Shown here piece after piece: positions 51,126 through 60,658 of a stretch of 64,000 nucleotides of DNA. How positions within the stretch are numbered: position 1 is the first letter of the stretch; the number at the start of each line of letters is the position of its first letter. Below the pieces are notes generated by a model. It did no database searches. It was not told the DNA's origin and was given only the letters and a program-made list of their open reading frames with translations. A program made the translations under genes and the position numbers. The stretch comes from Tumebacillus permanentifrigoris (lineage in GTDB: Bacteria > Bacillota > Bacilli > Tumebacillales > Tumebacillaceae): the NCBI RefSeq assembly GCF_003148565.1, contig NZ_QGGL01000004.1, forward strand, positions 1-64,000. Reading direction: 5' to 3'.

Positions 51126-52595
51126 ATGGGAAATTCAAGTATAGAAGCAGGATGGAACTTGGACAACAGTTATGCGCGTCTGCCGCAATCGTTTTTTAGC
51201 ATCATCAGTCCAAACCCTGTTCGCTCGCCAAAGTTGGTCATGCTCAATCATCCATTGGCAACATCCCTTGGGTTGGACGTACAGGCGTTGCACAGCGAAA
51301 ATGAGATCGAAGTGCTTGCCGGCAACCGCATGCCCGAAGGTGCTTTGCCGCTTGCTCAGGCTTATGCAGGGCATCAATTCGGGCACTTTGCGAAGTTAGG
51401 GGACGGCCGGGCTCTGCTGATTGGCGAACAGATCACGCCTTCAGGTGAACGGTTTGATCTTCAGCTCAAGGGTTCGGGCAGAACGCCATACTCTCGCGGA
51501 GGTGATGGTCGAGCGGCACTTGGACCGATGCTGCGCGAATACATCATCAGTGAAGCCATGCATGCGCTCGGAATTCCGACCACCCGCAGTCTCGCCGTGG
51601 TGGCAACTGGTGAGACCGTCGTCCGTGAAACCTACCTGCCTGGTGCTGTTATGACCCGTGTGGCTGCGAGTCATTTGCGCGTCGGCACCTTTCAATACGC
51701 TGCCAAATGGGGCACTGTCGAGGATCTCCGGGCTCTGGCGGATTATGCGTTGCAACGTCATTTTCCAGAGGTTGTCGATGCTGAGAACCGCTATCTCGTG
51801 CTGCTTCAGGAAGTCATCAAGCGTCAGGCCGCACTGATTGCCAAGTGGCAACTGGTTGGCTTTATTCACGGGGTGATGAACACCGACAACATGGCCATCA
51901 GCGGAGAGACCATTGATTACGGTCCTTGCGCCTTCATGGATACCTATGACCCGGCAACGGTGTTCAGTTCCATCGACCAGCAAGGCCGCTATGCCTATGG
52001 CAATCAGCCGTATATTGCCGGGTGGAATCTTGCGCGATTTGCTGAAACCCTGTTGCCGCTGTTGCATGACGATGAGGCGCAGGCTATCCAAATCGCTCAG
52101 GATACGATTGCAAGTTACAGCGAGTTGTATCAACGTCATTGGTTTGCGGGCATGCGAGCCAAATTGGGGATCTTTAACGAGGAGCAAGAGGATGAATCCC
52201 TTGTTGAAAACCTGCTCAATATGATGCAGAAGTATCAGGCGGACTATACCAATACCTTCCGTGCATTGACGTTCGATACGCTGGAGGATACGGTCTTGTC
52301 TGGGACCCCGGAGTTTGTTCAGTGGCAAGAGCTGTGGCACGCGAGACTAGGTAGGCAGCAGGAATCGAAAGCCGCCTCGCAACAGTTGATGCAGAGTAGC
52401 AACCCTGCGGTCATCCCTCGCAACCACCGGGTAGAGGCTGCTCTGGAGAGCGCAGTAGAACAAGGCGACTACAGCGTGATGGAGAGGCTTCTCGGTGTTC
52501 TTTCAAACCCTTACGCGCACTCCCCAGAACAGGCTGAGTACGCTGCGCTGCCTGCGCCTTCCTCCCGTCCTTACCAAACCTTTTGTGGTACCTAA
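51126..52595 (+). CDS. selO: SelO/YdiU-type pseudokinase AMPylator
   Basis: 489 residues, the normal length of the SelO family. Conserved segments are [63 protein letters not shown] and [20 protein letters not shown] with [10 protein letters not shown] (catalytic and metal-binding residues). SelO transfers AMP from ATP to protein hydroxyls and is linked to oxidative stress. The C-terminus ends in TFCGT; many eukaryotic homologues carry selenocysteine near that position, so this is a cysteine form. AGGAAAGGAG precedes the ATG. Confidence 0.94.
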   Translation: MGNSSIEAGWNLDNSYARLPQSFFSIISPNPVRSPKLVMLNHPLATSLGLDVQALHSENEIEVLAGNRMPEGALPLAQAYAGHQFGHFAKLGDGRALLIGEQITPSGERFDLQLKGSGRTPYSRGGDGRAALGPMLREYIISEAMHALGIPTTRSLAVVATGETVVRETYLPGAVMTRVAASHLRVGTFQYAAKWGTVEDLRALADYALQRHFPEVVDAENRYLVLLQEVIKRQAALIAKWQLVGFIHGVMNTDNMAISGETIDYGPCAFMDTYDPATVFSSIDQQGRYAYGNQPYIAGWNLARFAETLLPLLHDDEAQAIQIAQDTIASYSELYQRHWFAGMRAKLGIFNEEQEDESLVENLLNMMQKYQADYTNTFRALTFDTLEDTVLSGTPEFVQWQELWHARLGRQQESKAASQQLMQSSNPAVIPRNHRVEAALESAVEQGDYSVMERLLGVLSNPYAHSPEQAEYAALPAPSSRPYQTFCGT

Positions 52596-52624
52596 TACGG
52601 GGCGAATGAGAAATAACCTCAACG

Positions 52625-52662
52625 AAAAAAGGCTAGTCTCCCTTAGGAGGCCAGCCTTTTTT
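52625..52662 (+). terminator. Terminator of selO
   Basis: AAAAAAGGCTAG and CCAGCCTTTTTT with an inner CTCC/GGAG pairing, 30 bases after the stop. Confidence 0.85.
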
Positions 52663-52908
52663 GACTATGAGTTTGAGCATTCACTTAACGTTGACAACGG
52701 CGAATCTTCCGACCTGCCACTGGCGATATGACATGCTCATACTGCTTGTTTTAAACACTTTACAAGTTGGAAAAAATAGAAACCTTGTGCAACCCATAAT
52801 TTCACCGAGTATCTATTTGTCAAAAGGATTGCTCAGGAAAATGTAGTATAATGTACGTATTCACAACAAAGCGGAGTCACGGACACTTCTGGGAGGGGTA
52901 GGGAAGCC
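52663..52908. other. AT-rich upstream region of the ATPase-toxin pair
   Basis: No frame is supported. TATAAT at about 52847-52852 is a good -10 box, but the best -35 candidates are badly spaced, so the promoter is only indicated. Confidence 0.4.
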
Positions 52909-54147
52909 ATGCCAAGAGCACACAAATCAAATGAAATATTTAAACCGGGCACTTACCCTGAGCATACATATGTCATCAGACAATCAAGAAACGGCACTTA
53001 CGATTCCTTGTTAGAAGAAGCTCTTGATACTGCAGGTTTTCTCACCTCCATAGTAGGACCCTCAAAGTCGGGCAAAACTGTATTATGTGAAAATGTAATA
53101 GGATCAGATAAAATGATCCTATTAAGTGGTGGGGATTTTAAAAAAGGCGTAGATTTCTGGACTACAGTCTCGAATACGATCGGGCTTCCTCTAGAAACTG
53201 AATCAACAGATGCGAATACAAATGAAGTTCAAGGCAGCATCAAAGGCAAGCTATTCATTGCTGAAGGAACAGGATCAGCAAAACACGCCTCGACACAATC
53301 ATATAAAGCAAAAATGGTAACCGGAAAAGACCGAGTCATTGAGGAATTTGTCACAAACGAATTCGTCTTAGTTCTTGACGACTTTCATTACATCGACAAA
53401 GAATTGCAATTGGATATCGCCCATCAATTAAAAGATGCAATTCGCAAAGAACTGAGAGCCGTTGTCATTTCCCTGCCACATCGAGCGGATGACGCGATTC
53501 GCAAAAACAGCGATTTGAACGCACGAATGAACTTTATCAATATCGAACCTTGGTCAGCCGAGGAATTAATTGAGATCCCCTTGACCGGCTTTCGTAAACT
53601 TGGAATCGAGATCTGCAATGAGTTTGCAGCTAGATTAGCCAAGGAAAGCATCACCTCTCCGCAGTTGATGCAATCCATATGTTTAAATCTATCACGAGTT
53701 CTCAACGTAGATAAGGACCCACTCGTGAACACTGTTGGAGATGCAACTCTACTTGATCGTGCTTATCGTAAAACAACTTCACATATGGAATACAGAGATG
53801 TTATTAATAAGCTTGAATCAGGGCCACCTTCTCGCGGAAAGCAAAGAAAAAACTTTCAACTTCAAAATGGCAGAACCGTTGACCTGTACGAGGCGATCAT
53901 TGAAGCACTTGCACAAGACCCGCCAACCATTTCGATTGATCTTGAAGGTCTTAAGGAACGCATCACCAAGATCATAAACACGGACTCCAGTAAACCTGAG
54001 AATCGGAAACTCAAGGATACGCTCACACAAATTCAGGGTATTATTTCAAGCAACGGAGAGTTATACAAAGTTTTAGAGTGGAAGGACGATAAGATTTATA
54101 TTCTGGACCCTTATTTCCTTTTCTACTTTCGCTGGGGTCGGCCATAA
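52909..54147 (+). CDS. AAA/STAND-like ATPase with C-terminal winged-helix-like region
   Basis: 412 residues. P-loop VGPSKSGKT (49-57) and Walker B FVLVLDDFHYID (152-163) are followed by the helical lid (WSAEELIEIPLTGFRKLGIE). The C-terminal part (about 330-412, ending YILDPYFLFYFRWG) looks like the winged-helix tail of archaeal-type/MNS STAND ATPases. AT-rich codon use contrasts with the GC-rich gene that follows 14 bases later. GGGAGGGG precedes the ATG. No transposase or helicase motifs are present, so TniB-like roles are possible but unsupported. It is likely co-expressed with the downstream LQKTAGNRAV protein. Confidence 0.7.
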   Translation: MPRAHKSNEIFKPGTYPEHTYVIRQSRNGTYDSLLEEALDTAGFLTSIVGPSKSGKTVLCENVIGSDKMILLSGGDFKKGVDFWTTVSNTIGLPLETESTDANTNEVQGSIKGKLFIAEGTGSAKHASTQSYKAKMVTGKDRVIEEFVTNEFVLVLDDFHYIDKELQLDIAHQLKDAIRKELRAVVISLPHRADDAIRKNSDLNARMNFINIEPWSAEELIEIPLTGFRKLGIEICNEFAARLAKESITSPQLMQSICLNLSRVLNVDKDPLVNTVGDATLLDRAYRKTTSHMEYRDVINKLESGPPSRGKQRKNFQLQNGRTVDLYEAIIEALAQDPPTISIDLEGLKERITKIINTDSSKPENRKLKDTLTQIQGIISSNGELYKVLEWKDDKIYILDPYFLFYFRWGRP

Positions 54148-54161
54148 CGAGGAGGGCTTCC

Positions 54162-55337
54162 ATGTCGCCCCACAAACATACACATGCCGATAAAAAAGCC
54201 AACACACCGCAAGCATCACAAACTCACCAACCGTCCCCCTCACCCCGATCCGCACAAGCCATGCTCCTCCAATTACAAAAAACCGCAGGCAACCGTGCCG
54301 TGTCCCAACTGTTTCGCGCCTCCCACGCACAGAAAACCATTCAACGCCAACTGTTGGAATACGTCCCCGGCAAGTACCCCGTCGAAGCGCACAAGACACT
54401 CGACGATGATGAGATCGCAGAACTTGATGCCCTCACCGCGACCGCACGCGCCACCGCCAAGGACATCGACACAACCGTGGAAGCAGGCCGCGATGAAGTC
54501 CAAGGTGTCATCGACCAAGTCATGGACGGCGACTTATCCGCGACCGAAGTAGCCGCCCAATTCCCGTACAGCAATGGACATGCTCGCAATTTCCAAAACA
54601 AACTGCTGGATTTGATCTCTGGGCAAGGCACCATGCACCCGTCTGCATCGGGAGGGTATGTCATCGAGGACTACGCGTCCGCCAATGCTGGAGGCGGGGT
54701 CTCCGTCCAAACCACACCGCAAAACCTCCGCAAGTCCAGACCGGACTTTATGATCACGATGGCCGAGGATCAGACAGGTCCGGGAGGTAGAGATTATGAC
54801 GCGCTCTTGGATGTCACCTCCAACTCCGCCTCTTCTGTCGGGCACATCCTGACCAAGGGCGGAGGTTCTTGGGTCAAACGCGTGCAGTATCCCTATGTCG
54901 CGGAATCGGTGTACGCCCCGCTTGATTTCGGCAACGAACGGAAGGAACTCAGCGAGGAAGAGCAAGCAGCCGCCATCGAACGAGCCCGTGAAAAAGCCGC
55001 CGAGCGTGAAGAACTCGCAAAAATCAATATCGAGAAACTGAAACAGGATTTCAAATCAGCAGTAAGCCTCGTCGAGGACGATTTGACTTCAAAAGGCAAG
55101 CTGTACAAACAATTCCATTCAAAACGCGGCGTCCCCCGACTCTTGCATTCACTCACAATCCTCGGGATCATGTACAACTCCAATACCGAAAAACTCGACA
55201 CGACACCTTTCGATGTCTGGTTCTCCAGCGACTATGTTGCACCCAGCGGCCAAACCCCTGGAATCGGGGAGAAAAAGGACGCCGTCAAAGCGGTGTACAG
55301 CGCGCTGAAGATCAGCGGCGGCTACAAACCTTACTAA
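54162..55337 (+). CDS. Putative effector with eCIS-type N-terminal motif and possible nuclease domain
   Basis: 391 residues. Residues 35-51 read LLQLQKTAGNRAVSQLF, matching the LQ(R/K)xAGNRAV motif found near the N-terminus of many proteins associated with extracellular contractile injection systems (often with DUF4157). A disordered proline/serine-rich leader precedes it. A central domain has SRPDFMITM (194-196 PDF), ALLDVTS (D217) and GHILTKGGGSW, an order reminiscent of PD-(D/E)xK nucleases. A charged coiled coil (about 262-300) and a globular tail follow. Ribosome site GAGGAGGG, 14 bases after the ATPase. Toxin function is inference. Confidence 0.6.
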   Translation: MSPHKHTHADKKANTPQASQTHQPSPSPRSAQAMLLQLQKTAGNRAVSQLFRASHAQKTIQRQLLEYVPGKYPVEAHKTLDDDEIAELDALTATARATAKDIDTTVEAGRDEVQGVIDQVMDGDLSATEVAAQFPYSNGHARNFQNKLLDLISGQGTMHPSASGGYVIEDYASANAGGGVSVQTTPQNLRKSRPDFMITMAEDQTGPGGRDYDALLDVTSNSASSVGHILTKGGGSWVKRVQYPYVAESVYAPLDFGNERKELSEEEQAAAIERAREKAAEREELAKINIEKLKQDFKSAVSLVEDDLTSKGKLYKQFHSKRGVPRLLHSLTILGIMYNSNTEKLDTTPFDVWFSSDYVAPSGQTPGIGEKKDAVKAVYSALKISGGYKPY

Positions 55338-55358
55338 TCAACTTCAGTCCACCCTACG

Positions 55359-55398
55359 AAAAAAGCCTGTCACACGCAACGGTGTGACAGGCTTTTTT
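55359..55398. terminator. Bidirectional terminator
   Basis: AAAAAAGCCTGTCACAC and GTGTGACAGGCTTTTTTT form a long perfect stem serving the converging toxin-like and msrAB genes. Confidence 0.9.
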
Positions 55399-56369
55399 TA
55401 TGCAAACAGGGACGCGTACTCGCCATACCCTTCCTTCTCCAAATCCTCTCTCGCAATAAAACGCAGCGCGGCAGAGTTGATGCAGAATCGAATCCCATCC
55501 GGGCCCGGACCATCGTCAAAGACATGCCCGAGATGCGAGTCGGCCTGCGCACTCCGCACTTCCACGCGCACCATGCCGTGGCTGGTGTCCTTCACGCCCT
55601 TGATGTTCGCCATGTGCAACGACTTGGAAAAACTCGGCCACCCACAATTCGAATCAAACTTGTCCAACGAGCTAAACAGCGGCTCGCCTGAGACGATGTC
55701 CACGTAGAGTCCCTCGCCTTTGTGGTTCCAAAATTCATTGCGGAACGGCGGCTCCGTTCCGTTTTCTTGCGTGACCGCGTACTGCATCGGGGTCAGTCGG
55801 GCACGGAGTTCCTGCTCGTCCTTCTGCAGCGCCCAGTTCCGATCGATGAACGCATCTCGCCCGGAACCCTGTCTGTAGCTCTTGTAGCGGGCCGGGCTCT
55901 TTTTGTGGAAATCCTGATGATACTCTTCCGCTGGGTAGAACGTTCCCGCAGGCACGATCTCCGTTGCAATCGGCTTATCAAATCGTCCGCTGGCCGCCAG
56001 TTCCCGCTTGGACTCCTCTGCCAGTCGCTGCTGTTCCTCGCTGTGTGTAAAAATCGCCGTCCGGTACGACGCTCCTCGGTCAAAAAACTGTCCGCCCGCA
56101 TCGGTCGGGTCGATCTGCCGCCAGAAGAGGTTGAGCAGCTTCGTGTACGGGAACACATCCGGGTCAAATGTGATCTGCACCGCTTCCGCATGCCCGGTGG
56201 TTTCCGAGCAGACTTCTTCGTAGGTGGGGTTGACCTTGTGCCCACCGGTGTAGCCGGACACGATGCCATGAATCCCCGGCATTTCCTCAAATGGTGTTAC
56301 CATGCACCAAAAGCATCCTCCTGCAAATGTCGCAAGCTCGCGACGTCCTGTCGTCTGTTGTTCGCTCAT
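55398..56369 (-). CDS. msrAB: Fused peptide methionine sulfoxide reductase MsrA-MsrB
   Basis: 323 residues. The MsrA domain (about 10-165) has the catalytic [20 protein letters not shown] and [20 protein letters not shown], then GHAEAVQ. The MsrB domain (about 185-320) has [28 protein letters not shown] and the nucleophile [11 protein letters not shown]. Together they reduce both S- and R-methionine sulfoxide in proteins. No thioredoxin domain is fused. No signal peptide, so it is cytosolic. GGGGG precedes the start. Confidence 0.94.
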   Translation of the reverse strand: MSEQQTTGRRELATFAGGCFWCMVTPFEEMPGIHGIVSGYTGGHKVNPTYEEVCSETTGHAEAVQITFDPDVFPYTKLLNLFWRQIDPTDAGGQFFDRGASYRTAIFTHSEEQQRLAEESKRELAASGRFDKPIATEIVPAGTFYPAEEYHQDFHKKSPARYKSYRQGSGRDAFIDRNWALQKDEQELRARLTPMQYAVTQENGTEPPFRNEFWNHKGEGLYVDIVSGEPLFSSLDKFDSNCGWPSFSKSLHMANIKGVKDTSHGMVRVEVRSAQADSHLGHVFDDGPGPDGIRFCINSAALRFIAREDLEKEGYGEYASLFA

Positions 56370-56545
56370 TGAAACAACCCCCTTTTCCGATCATTGTATC
56401 ATCTTTGCTCCTGTGCTGGAAAATGCGGCAAGTTCTCCAGACTCGTTTCGCAACTCTTTTTGACTTTTCTATTTAAATAAAATACCATAATATATATATG
56501 TAATTTTCACAACACTCACATTTTCTCGATACTAGGAGGGGTCTG

Positions 56546-58429
56546 ATGAAAAAATTTCAGAGCACGCTGACCAAGTTGGGTGCCGTCTTGCTGGCACTCC
56601 CGCTGCTGTTGCCCGCTGTCCACTCGGCCTACGCCAACTCGTACTCGGTACCCAAACTGCTGATCACCGAAGTCACGCCCGACAGCAAGATCGTCGGCGG
56701 TGGGACGGGTACGCCGGACGCTTTCGAATTCGTCGAACTCTACAACACCACCAGTGCCACGATCAACCTGAAAAATGACAGCATCCTCTACGAAACCCCG
56801 ACCTCATACAAGTGGACGATCACCAGCGACAAGTACATCGCGCCGAAAAGCACGTTCGTCGTCTGGATCAAGTCGGACGCCAGCGCCACACTCGCTGACT
56901 TCAATGCGAACTATGGCACGAACTTGACCGCAAGTCAAGTTTTCGAAGTCTCGGCAAGCGGCATGGCCAATACCGCAGCGCGCACGCTGTCGATTGCCGG
57001 TGCTGACAATGTGAAGATCTCGACGAGCAGCTACAACCCCGAGGACGTCTCGGAAAACATCGGCATCCCGTATCTGTACCCGACGGACGGCACCAATGTG
57101 ATGCGCAAACTGACGACCGATACCAGCAAGGCATCTCCCGGTTCCGTATTTGCCGGACAAGTTCCGCCCGCGACGTGGGAGGATGTCGCACCGGCCGCAC
57201 CGACGGGCTTGACCGCGAAGTCTGGTAGCAACCAAGTGACACTGTCCTGGAACGCCAGCACGTCGTCTGATCTCGCCTTCTACCGGGTCTACGTGGACGG
57301 CGTTTTCGACCACACCTACCGTTCAGAAACCCGCTCTGCCGTGGTAACTGGATTGAACCCAGAGGAAAATCATACGTTTGAAATCACAGCTGTCGATACC
57401 TCCAACAACGCCTCGGCCAAGACCGCGATCACCTCGGCCGCCCTATCGATCCCTGTCACGCAAGCATCGGTCGTCGGCACCCCTGCAGGTAGTTTCCCGG
57501 AGTACTCGACCTTCTTCAGCAAGAGCACCGCTGGCCCGATCATTCCGGCGCTGGCGCAAGACCTGACGCCGCAGGGTATGACGTATGTGGCTTCGAAAAA
57601 CTGGTTCCTCGTCTCGCATTATCGCGAGGACGGCAACTCGTCCATGATCACCGCGATCGATGCCAGCACCAACAAACTCGTCAAGTCGATGACGCTCTAC
57701 AACGCGGACAAGACCCCAAGCACCGGACATGTCGGTGGACTGGCCGCGACGGCGACGGACGTGTGGGTCACCGTTGGCAGTTCGATGGCGCGCATCCCGT
57801 TAGTTGATGTGATCAACGTCGCAAATCGGGACCGCCTCTACATCGCGGACAAGTTCCCGGCTGTGACGAAAGCGTCTTTTGCGACAGCGGCGAACAACAT
57901 CCTGTGGGTCGGCGAGTTTTACGAAGACCCTGACTACCTGACCGACACCACTCACTACAAAACGACGCGGACTGGCACCGCCCACCACGCATGGATGGCC
58001 GGCTACAAACTCGACCCGAACACTGGGCGCCTCCCCACTGGCAAGTACACCGGTGGCTCCACTCCTGTCACGCCAGATTACATCCTCTCCATCGCAGACC
58101 GCGTGCAAGGTGCGACGGTCATGACGGACGGTCGATTCATTCTGAGCGCTTCGTATGGCAGAACGAACGACTCTGACCTCTGGGTCTATGAAAACGTGCT
58201 GAGTCAAACACCGCACTACTACTCGACGGTGAACGGGACTTCTGTGCCGTCCTATTTCCTCGACCACAACAGTTGCACCACCGCACTGACCGCCCCACCG
58301 ATGGCCGAAGGGCTGACGAACAAGAGCGGCAGTCTCTACGTGCTGTTCGAGTCGGCGGCGAGCAGCTACACGTCCAATGGGAAGTACCCGATTGATCATG
58401 TCTATAAACTGGATGCGACTGGCTTGTAG
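56546..58429 (+). CDS. Secreted lamin-tail domain / fibronectin type III protein
   Basis: 627 residues. Signal peptide 1-30 (LLLPAVHSAYA). A lamin-tail domain (about 35-195) has PKLLITEVTPDSK, DAFEFVELYNTTSATINLKN and TFVVWIKS. One FN3 domain (about 216-300) has PAAPTGLTAKSGSNQVTLSW and HTFEITAVDTSNNAS. The remaining 320 residues form a repetitive beta structure, perhaps a propeller (TPQGMTYVASKNWFLVSHYR, MITAIDASTNKLVKSMTLYN, GHVGGLAATATDVWVTVGSS). Lamin-tail domains in secreted bacterial proteins often accompany nucleases or phosphoesterases; no catalytic motif is seen here. AGGAGGGG precedes the ATG. A cell-surface binding role is plausible. Confidence 0.8.
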   Translation: MKKFQSTLTKLGAVLLALPLLLPAVHSAYANSYSVPKLLITEVTPDSKIVGGGTGTPDAFEFVELYNTTSATINLKNDSILYETPTSYKWTITSDKYIAPKSTFVVWIKSDASATLADFNANYGTNLTASQVFEVSASGMANTAARTLSIAGADNVKISTSSYNPEDVSENIGIPYLYPTDGTNVMRKLTTDTSKASPGSVFAGQVPPATWEDVAPAAPTGLTAKSGSNQVTLSWNASTSSDLAFYRVYVDGVFDHTYRSETRSAVVTGLNPEENHTFEITAVDTSNNASAKTAITSAALSIPVTQASVVGTPAGSFPEYSTFFSKSTAGPIIPALAQDLTPQGMTYVASKNWFLVSHYREDGNSSMITAIDASTNKLVKSMTLYNADKTPSTGHVGGLAATATDVWVTVGSSMARIPLVDVINVANRDRLYIADKFPAVTKASFATAANNILWVGEFYEDPDYLTDTTHYKTTRTGTAHHAWMAGYKLDPNTGRLPTGKYTGGSTPVTPDYILSIADRVQGATVMTDGRFILSASYGRTNDSDLWVYENVLSQTPHYYSTVNGTSVPSYFLDHNSCTTALTAPPMAEGLTNKSGSLYVLFESAASSYTSNGKYPIDHVYKLDATGL

Positions 58430-58457
58430 AAGGAGATTTGCCAAAAAAGCCTACACC

Positions 58458-58504
58458 AAAACAGCCTGTCCGCGATCAATACTGATCGTGACAGGCTGTT
58501 TTTC
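58458..58504. terminator. Bidirectional terminator
   Basis: AAAACAGCCTGTC and GACAGGCTGTTTTT with an inner CGATCA/TGATCG hairpin, between converging genes. Confidence 0.88.
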
Positions 58505-58512
58505 GTATCGTC

Positions 58513-60486
58513 CTATACCGTCCCTACTTGGGTCTTATTAATGAAGTGCAGAAGTTCATCACACTTCTCAACAGGCAAGGGTTGTGAGAACAGATAGCCC
58601 TGCATCTGGTCACAGCGGCGCTCCATCAGATACGCCAACTGCTCCTCCGTCTCCACACCCTCGGCGATGACGTTCAGCTTCAAACTGTGCGCCATCGCGA
58701 TGACCGATGCGACAATCGCCGCATCGTCCTCGTCTGTCGTGATGTCGCGGACGAACGATCGATCGATTTTGAGCATGTGAATCGGGAAGTGCTTCAGATA
58801 GCTGAGCGACGAATACCCCGTCCCGAAGTCATCCAACGAGATCTGAATGCCTAAACTCTTCAGATCATGCATCGTCGCAATCGCCCGGTCGACGTTGTGC
58901 ATCGTCGTGCTCTCCGTGATCTCCAAGTCCAGACAGTGCGCCTGAAGTTCCGCCTCTTCCAACGCCTGTGCCACGATCTCCACGAGGTTGTCACTCTGGA
59001 ACTGTCTGGCGGAGAGGTTGACGGCCGCTCGCAAGTTCGGGAATACACGCTGCCAGCGCTTGACTTGTTGACACGCCGTCTTGAGCACCCATTCGCCGAT
59101 CGGCACGATCAGACCGCTCTCCTCCGCCAGTGGGATGAACTCCGCCGGAGAGATCATGCCACGCGTCGGATGCTGCCAGCGCACCAACGCCTCCAAGCCA
59201 AATACCTCGCCGGTCGCGGCGTTGACTTGCGGTTGGTAGTAGACGACAAACTCGTTCCGTTCCAAAGCTTTGCGCAGATCATGCTCCAGCGTGAGCCGCT
59301 CGGTGACTTTTTTGTTCATCGCCGATTGGAACAGTTGGTAGTTGTTGCGCCCGTTCTCCTTCGCCCGGTACATCGCGGTATCCGCATGCTGAACCAGTTT
59401 ATCCGCGCTGCACCCGTCATCCGGGTACAGCGAGATCCCGATGCTGGACGTGATAAAAATCTCATGCCCCTCCAGCACAAACGGTCGTTCTAACGCCACG
59501 AGAATCTGTTGCGCCACCTCTGTCACTTGGTGAACATTGCGGAGGTCGGGCAGGAGCGCGGTGAATTCATCCCCGCTGATCCGGGAAAAAATCGCCTCAG
59601 CCTGTACCGAGGACACCAACCGCTGCGCGACCGCTTGCAACAGGCGATCCCCAAGGCTGTGGCCGAACGTATCATTGATGAACTTGAAGCGGTCGAGGTC
59701 AAAAAACAACACCGCCAGGAGCTGTCCCTGCAACCGTGCGCGTTCCAATTCTTGTTCCAAGCGCTGTTCGAACAGCACGCGATTCGGCAGGTCGGTCAAC
59801 ATGTCGTAAAACGCCATCCTGCGCACCCGTTCGCCCGCCAGTTTGCTTTCCGTGATGTCCTTGGCAATCCCGTACACACCGACGATGGAACCGTTGATGA
59901 GCATCGGAACGAATTTCACCAAAAAATCGGTCGGACCGCCGCTCGGGTTGTGGATGCGGCATTCAAACTCCGTCGCTTCCCCTCGTGCAGCCAGACGAAA
60001 TTGTCGCTCCACCATCGGCACATCCTCGGTGACGACGAGGTTTTGAAACTCGAGTTGACGCAACGTATCCAAGCTATATCCCGTCACTTGCTGGCAGGCC
60101 GGGTTCGAACTGAGGAAGTTGCCCGCCAAGTCCAGTGTGTAGACAGCGTCTTGGTTATGTTCAAACAGGGAGCGGTATTGCTGTTCCTTGTCCTTGAGTT
60201 GTTGCTCGATCCCTCGCTGATCGGAGATGATCCGCACGACGTAGTAGACCGCCAAACTGGTGATGAAACTGTCGAACATCCAATACGTATCCGTGCTCGT
60301 CCCTGTCCAACTCCACGGACGGTCCCAGTACCAACCGAACAACAAATACAATTGATACACCATCACAGACCCTACCGCAGTCGCTACCGTGGCGAGGCGC
60401 CAATCGCGCAGCCTCGTGACAGCCCGCAACGTCCAAATCGTTGCAATCGCACGAATGACGATTGACAAGATGTACATAAAACTCAT
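58513..60486 (-). CDS. Membrane-anchored PAS-GGDEF-EAL c-di-GMP enzyme
   Basis: 657 residues. Three hydrophobic segments (about 3-22, 32-50, 70-88) are followed by a PAS domain (about 100-215: YRSLFEHNQDAVYTLDLAGN). The GGDEF domain (about 222-385) has SGDEF in place of GGDEF (304-308) but keeps FFDLDRFKFINDTFGHSLGD. The EAL domain (about 400-650) has LEALVRWQHP, NLSARQFQ, EITES and DDFGTGYSSLSYLKHF, so phosphodiesterase residues are intact. It likely degrades c-di-GMP with the GGDEF part as a regulatory or weakly active domain. GGAGGG precedes the ATG. A signal sensed by membrane or PAS part is unknown. Confidence 0.92.
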   Translation of the reverse strand: MSFMYILSIVIRAIATIWTLRAVTRLRDWRLATVATAVGSVMVYQLYLLFGWYWDRPWSWTGTSTDTYWMFDSFITSLAVYYVVRIISDQRGIEQQLKDKEQQYRSLFEHNQDAVYTLDLAGNFLSSNPACQQVTGYSLDTLRQLEFQNLVVTEDVPMVERQFRLAARGEATEFECRIHNPSGGPTDFLVKFVPMLINGSIVGVYGIAKDITESKLAGERVRRMAFYDMLTDLPNRVLFEQRLEQELERARLQGQLLAVLFFDLDRFKFINDTFGHSLGDRLLQAVAQRLVSSVQAEAIFSRISGDEFTALLPDLRNVHQVTEVAQQILVALERPFVLEGHEIFITSSIGISLYPDDGCSADKLVQHADTAMYRAKENGRNNYQLFQSAMNKKVTERLTLEHDLRKALERNEFVVYYQPQVNAATGEVFGLEALVRWQHPTRGMISPAEFIPLAEESGLIVPIGEWVLKTACQQVKRWQRVFPNLRAAVNLSARQFQSDNLVEIVAQALEEAELQAHCLDLEITESTTMHNVDRAIATMHDLKSLGIQISLDDFGTGYSSLSYLKHFPIHMLKIDRSFVRDITTDEDDAAIVASVIAMAHSLKLNVIAEGVETEEQLAYLMERRCDQMQGYLFSQPLPVEKCDELLHFINKTQVGTV

Positions 60487-60612
60487 GCAGCCTACCCTCC
60501 CCCATCTCCGGATAATGGCCTATACTCCATAGAAATCTGATTTTTTTCTTTTGCCAATTATTTCGACGCTGTTCGTGTCGATTCCTGTCTTATTCGATCA
60601 TTTCTTTATTTG

Positions 60613-60649
60613 GAAAAAAGGACCGTTGCCAGAGGGCACGGTCCTTTTT
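60613..60649 (-). terminator. Terminator of the DUF2294-kimA operon
   Basis: AAAAGGACCGTG/CACGGTCCTTTTT-type stem, 10 bases past the kimA stop, with T-run on the minus strand. Confidence 0.8.
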
Positions 60650-60658
60650 GATCACAAG

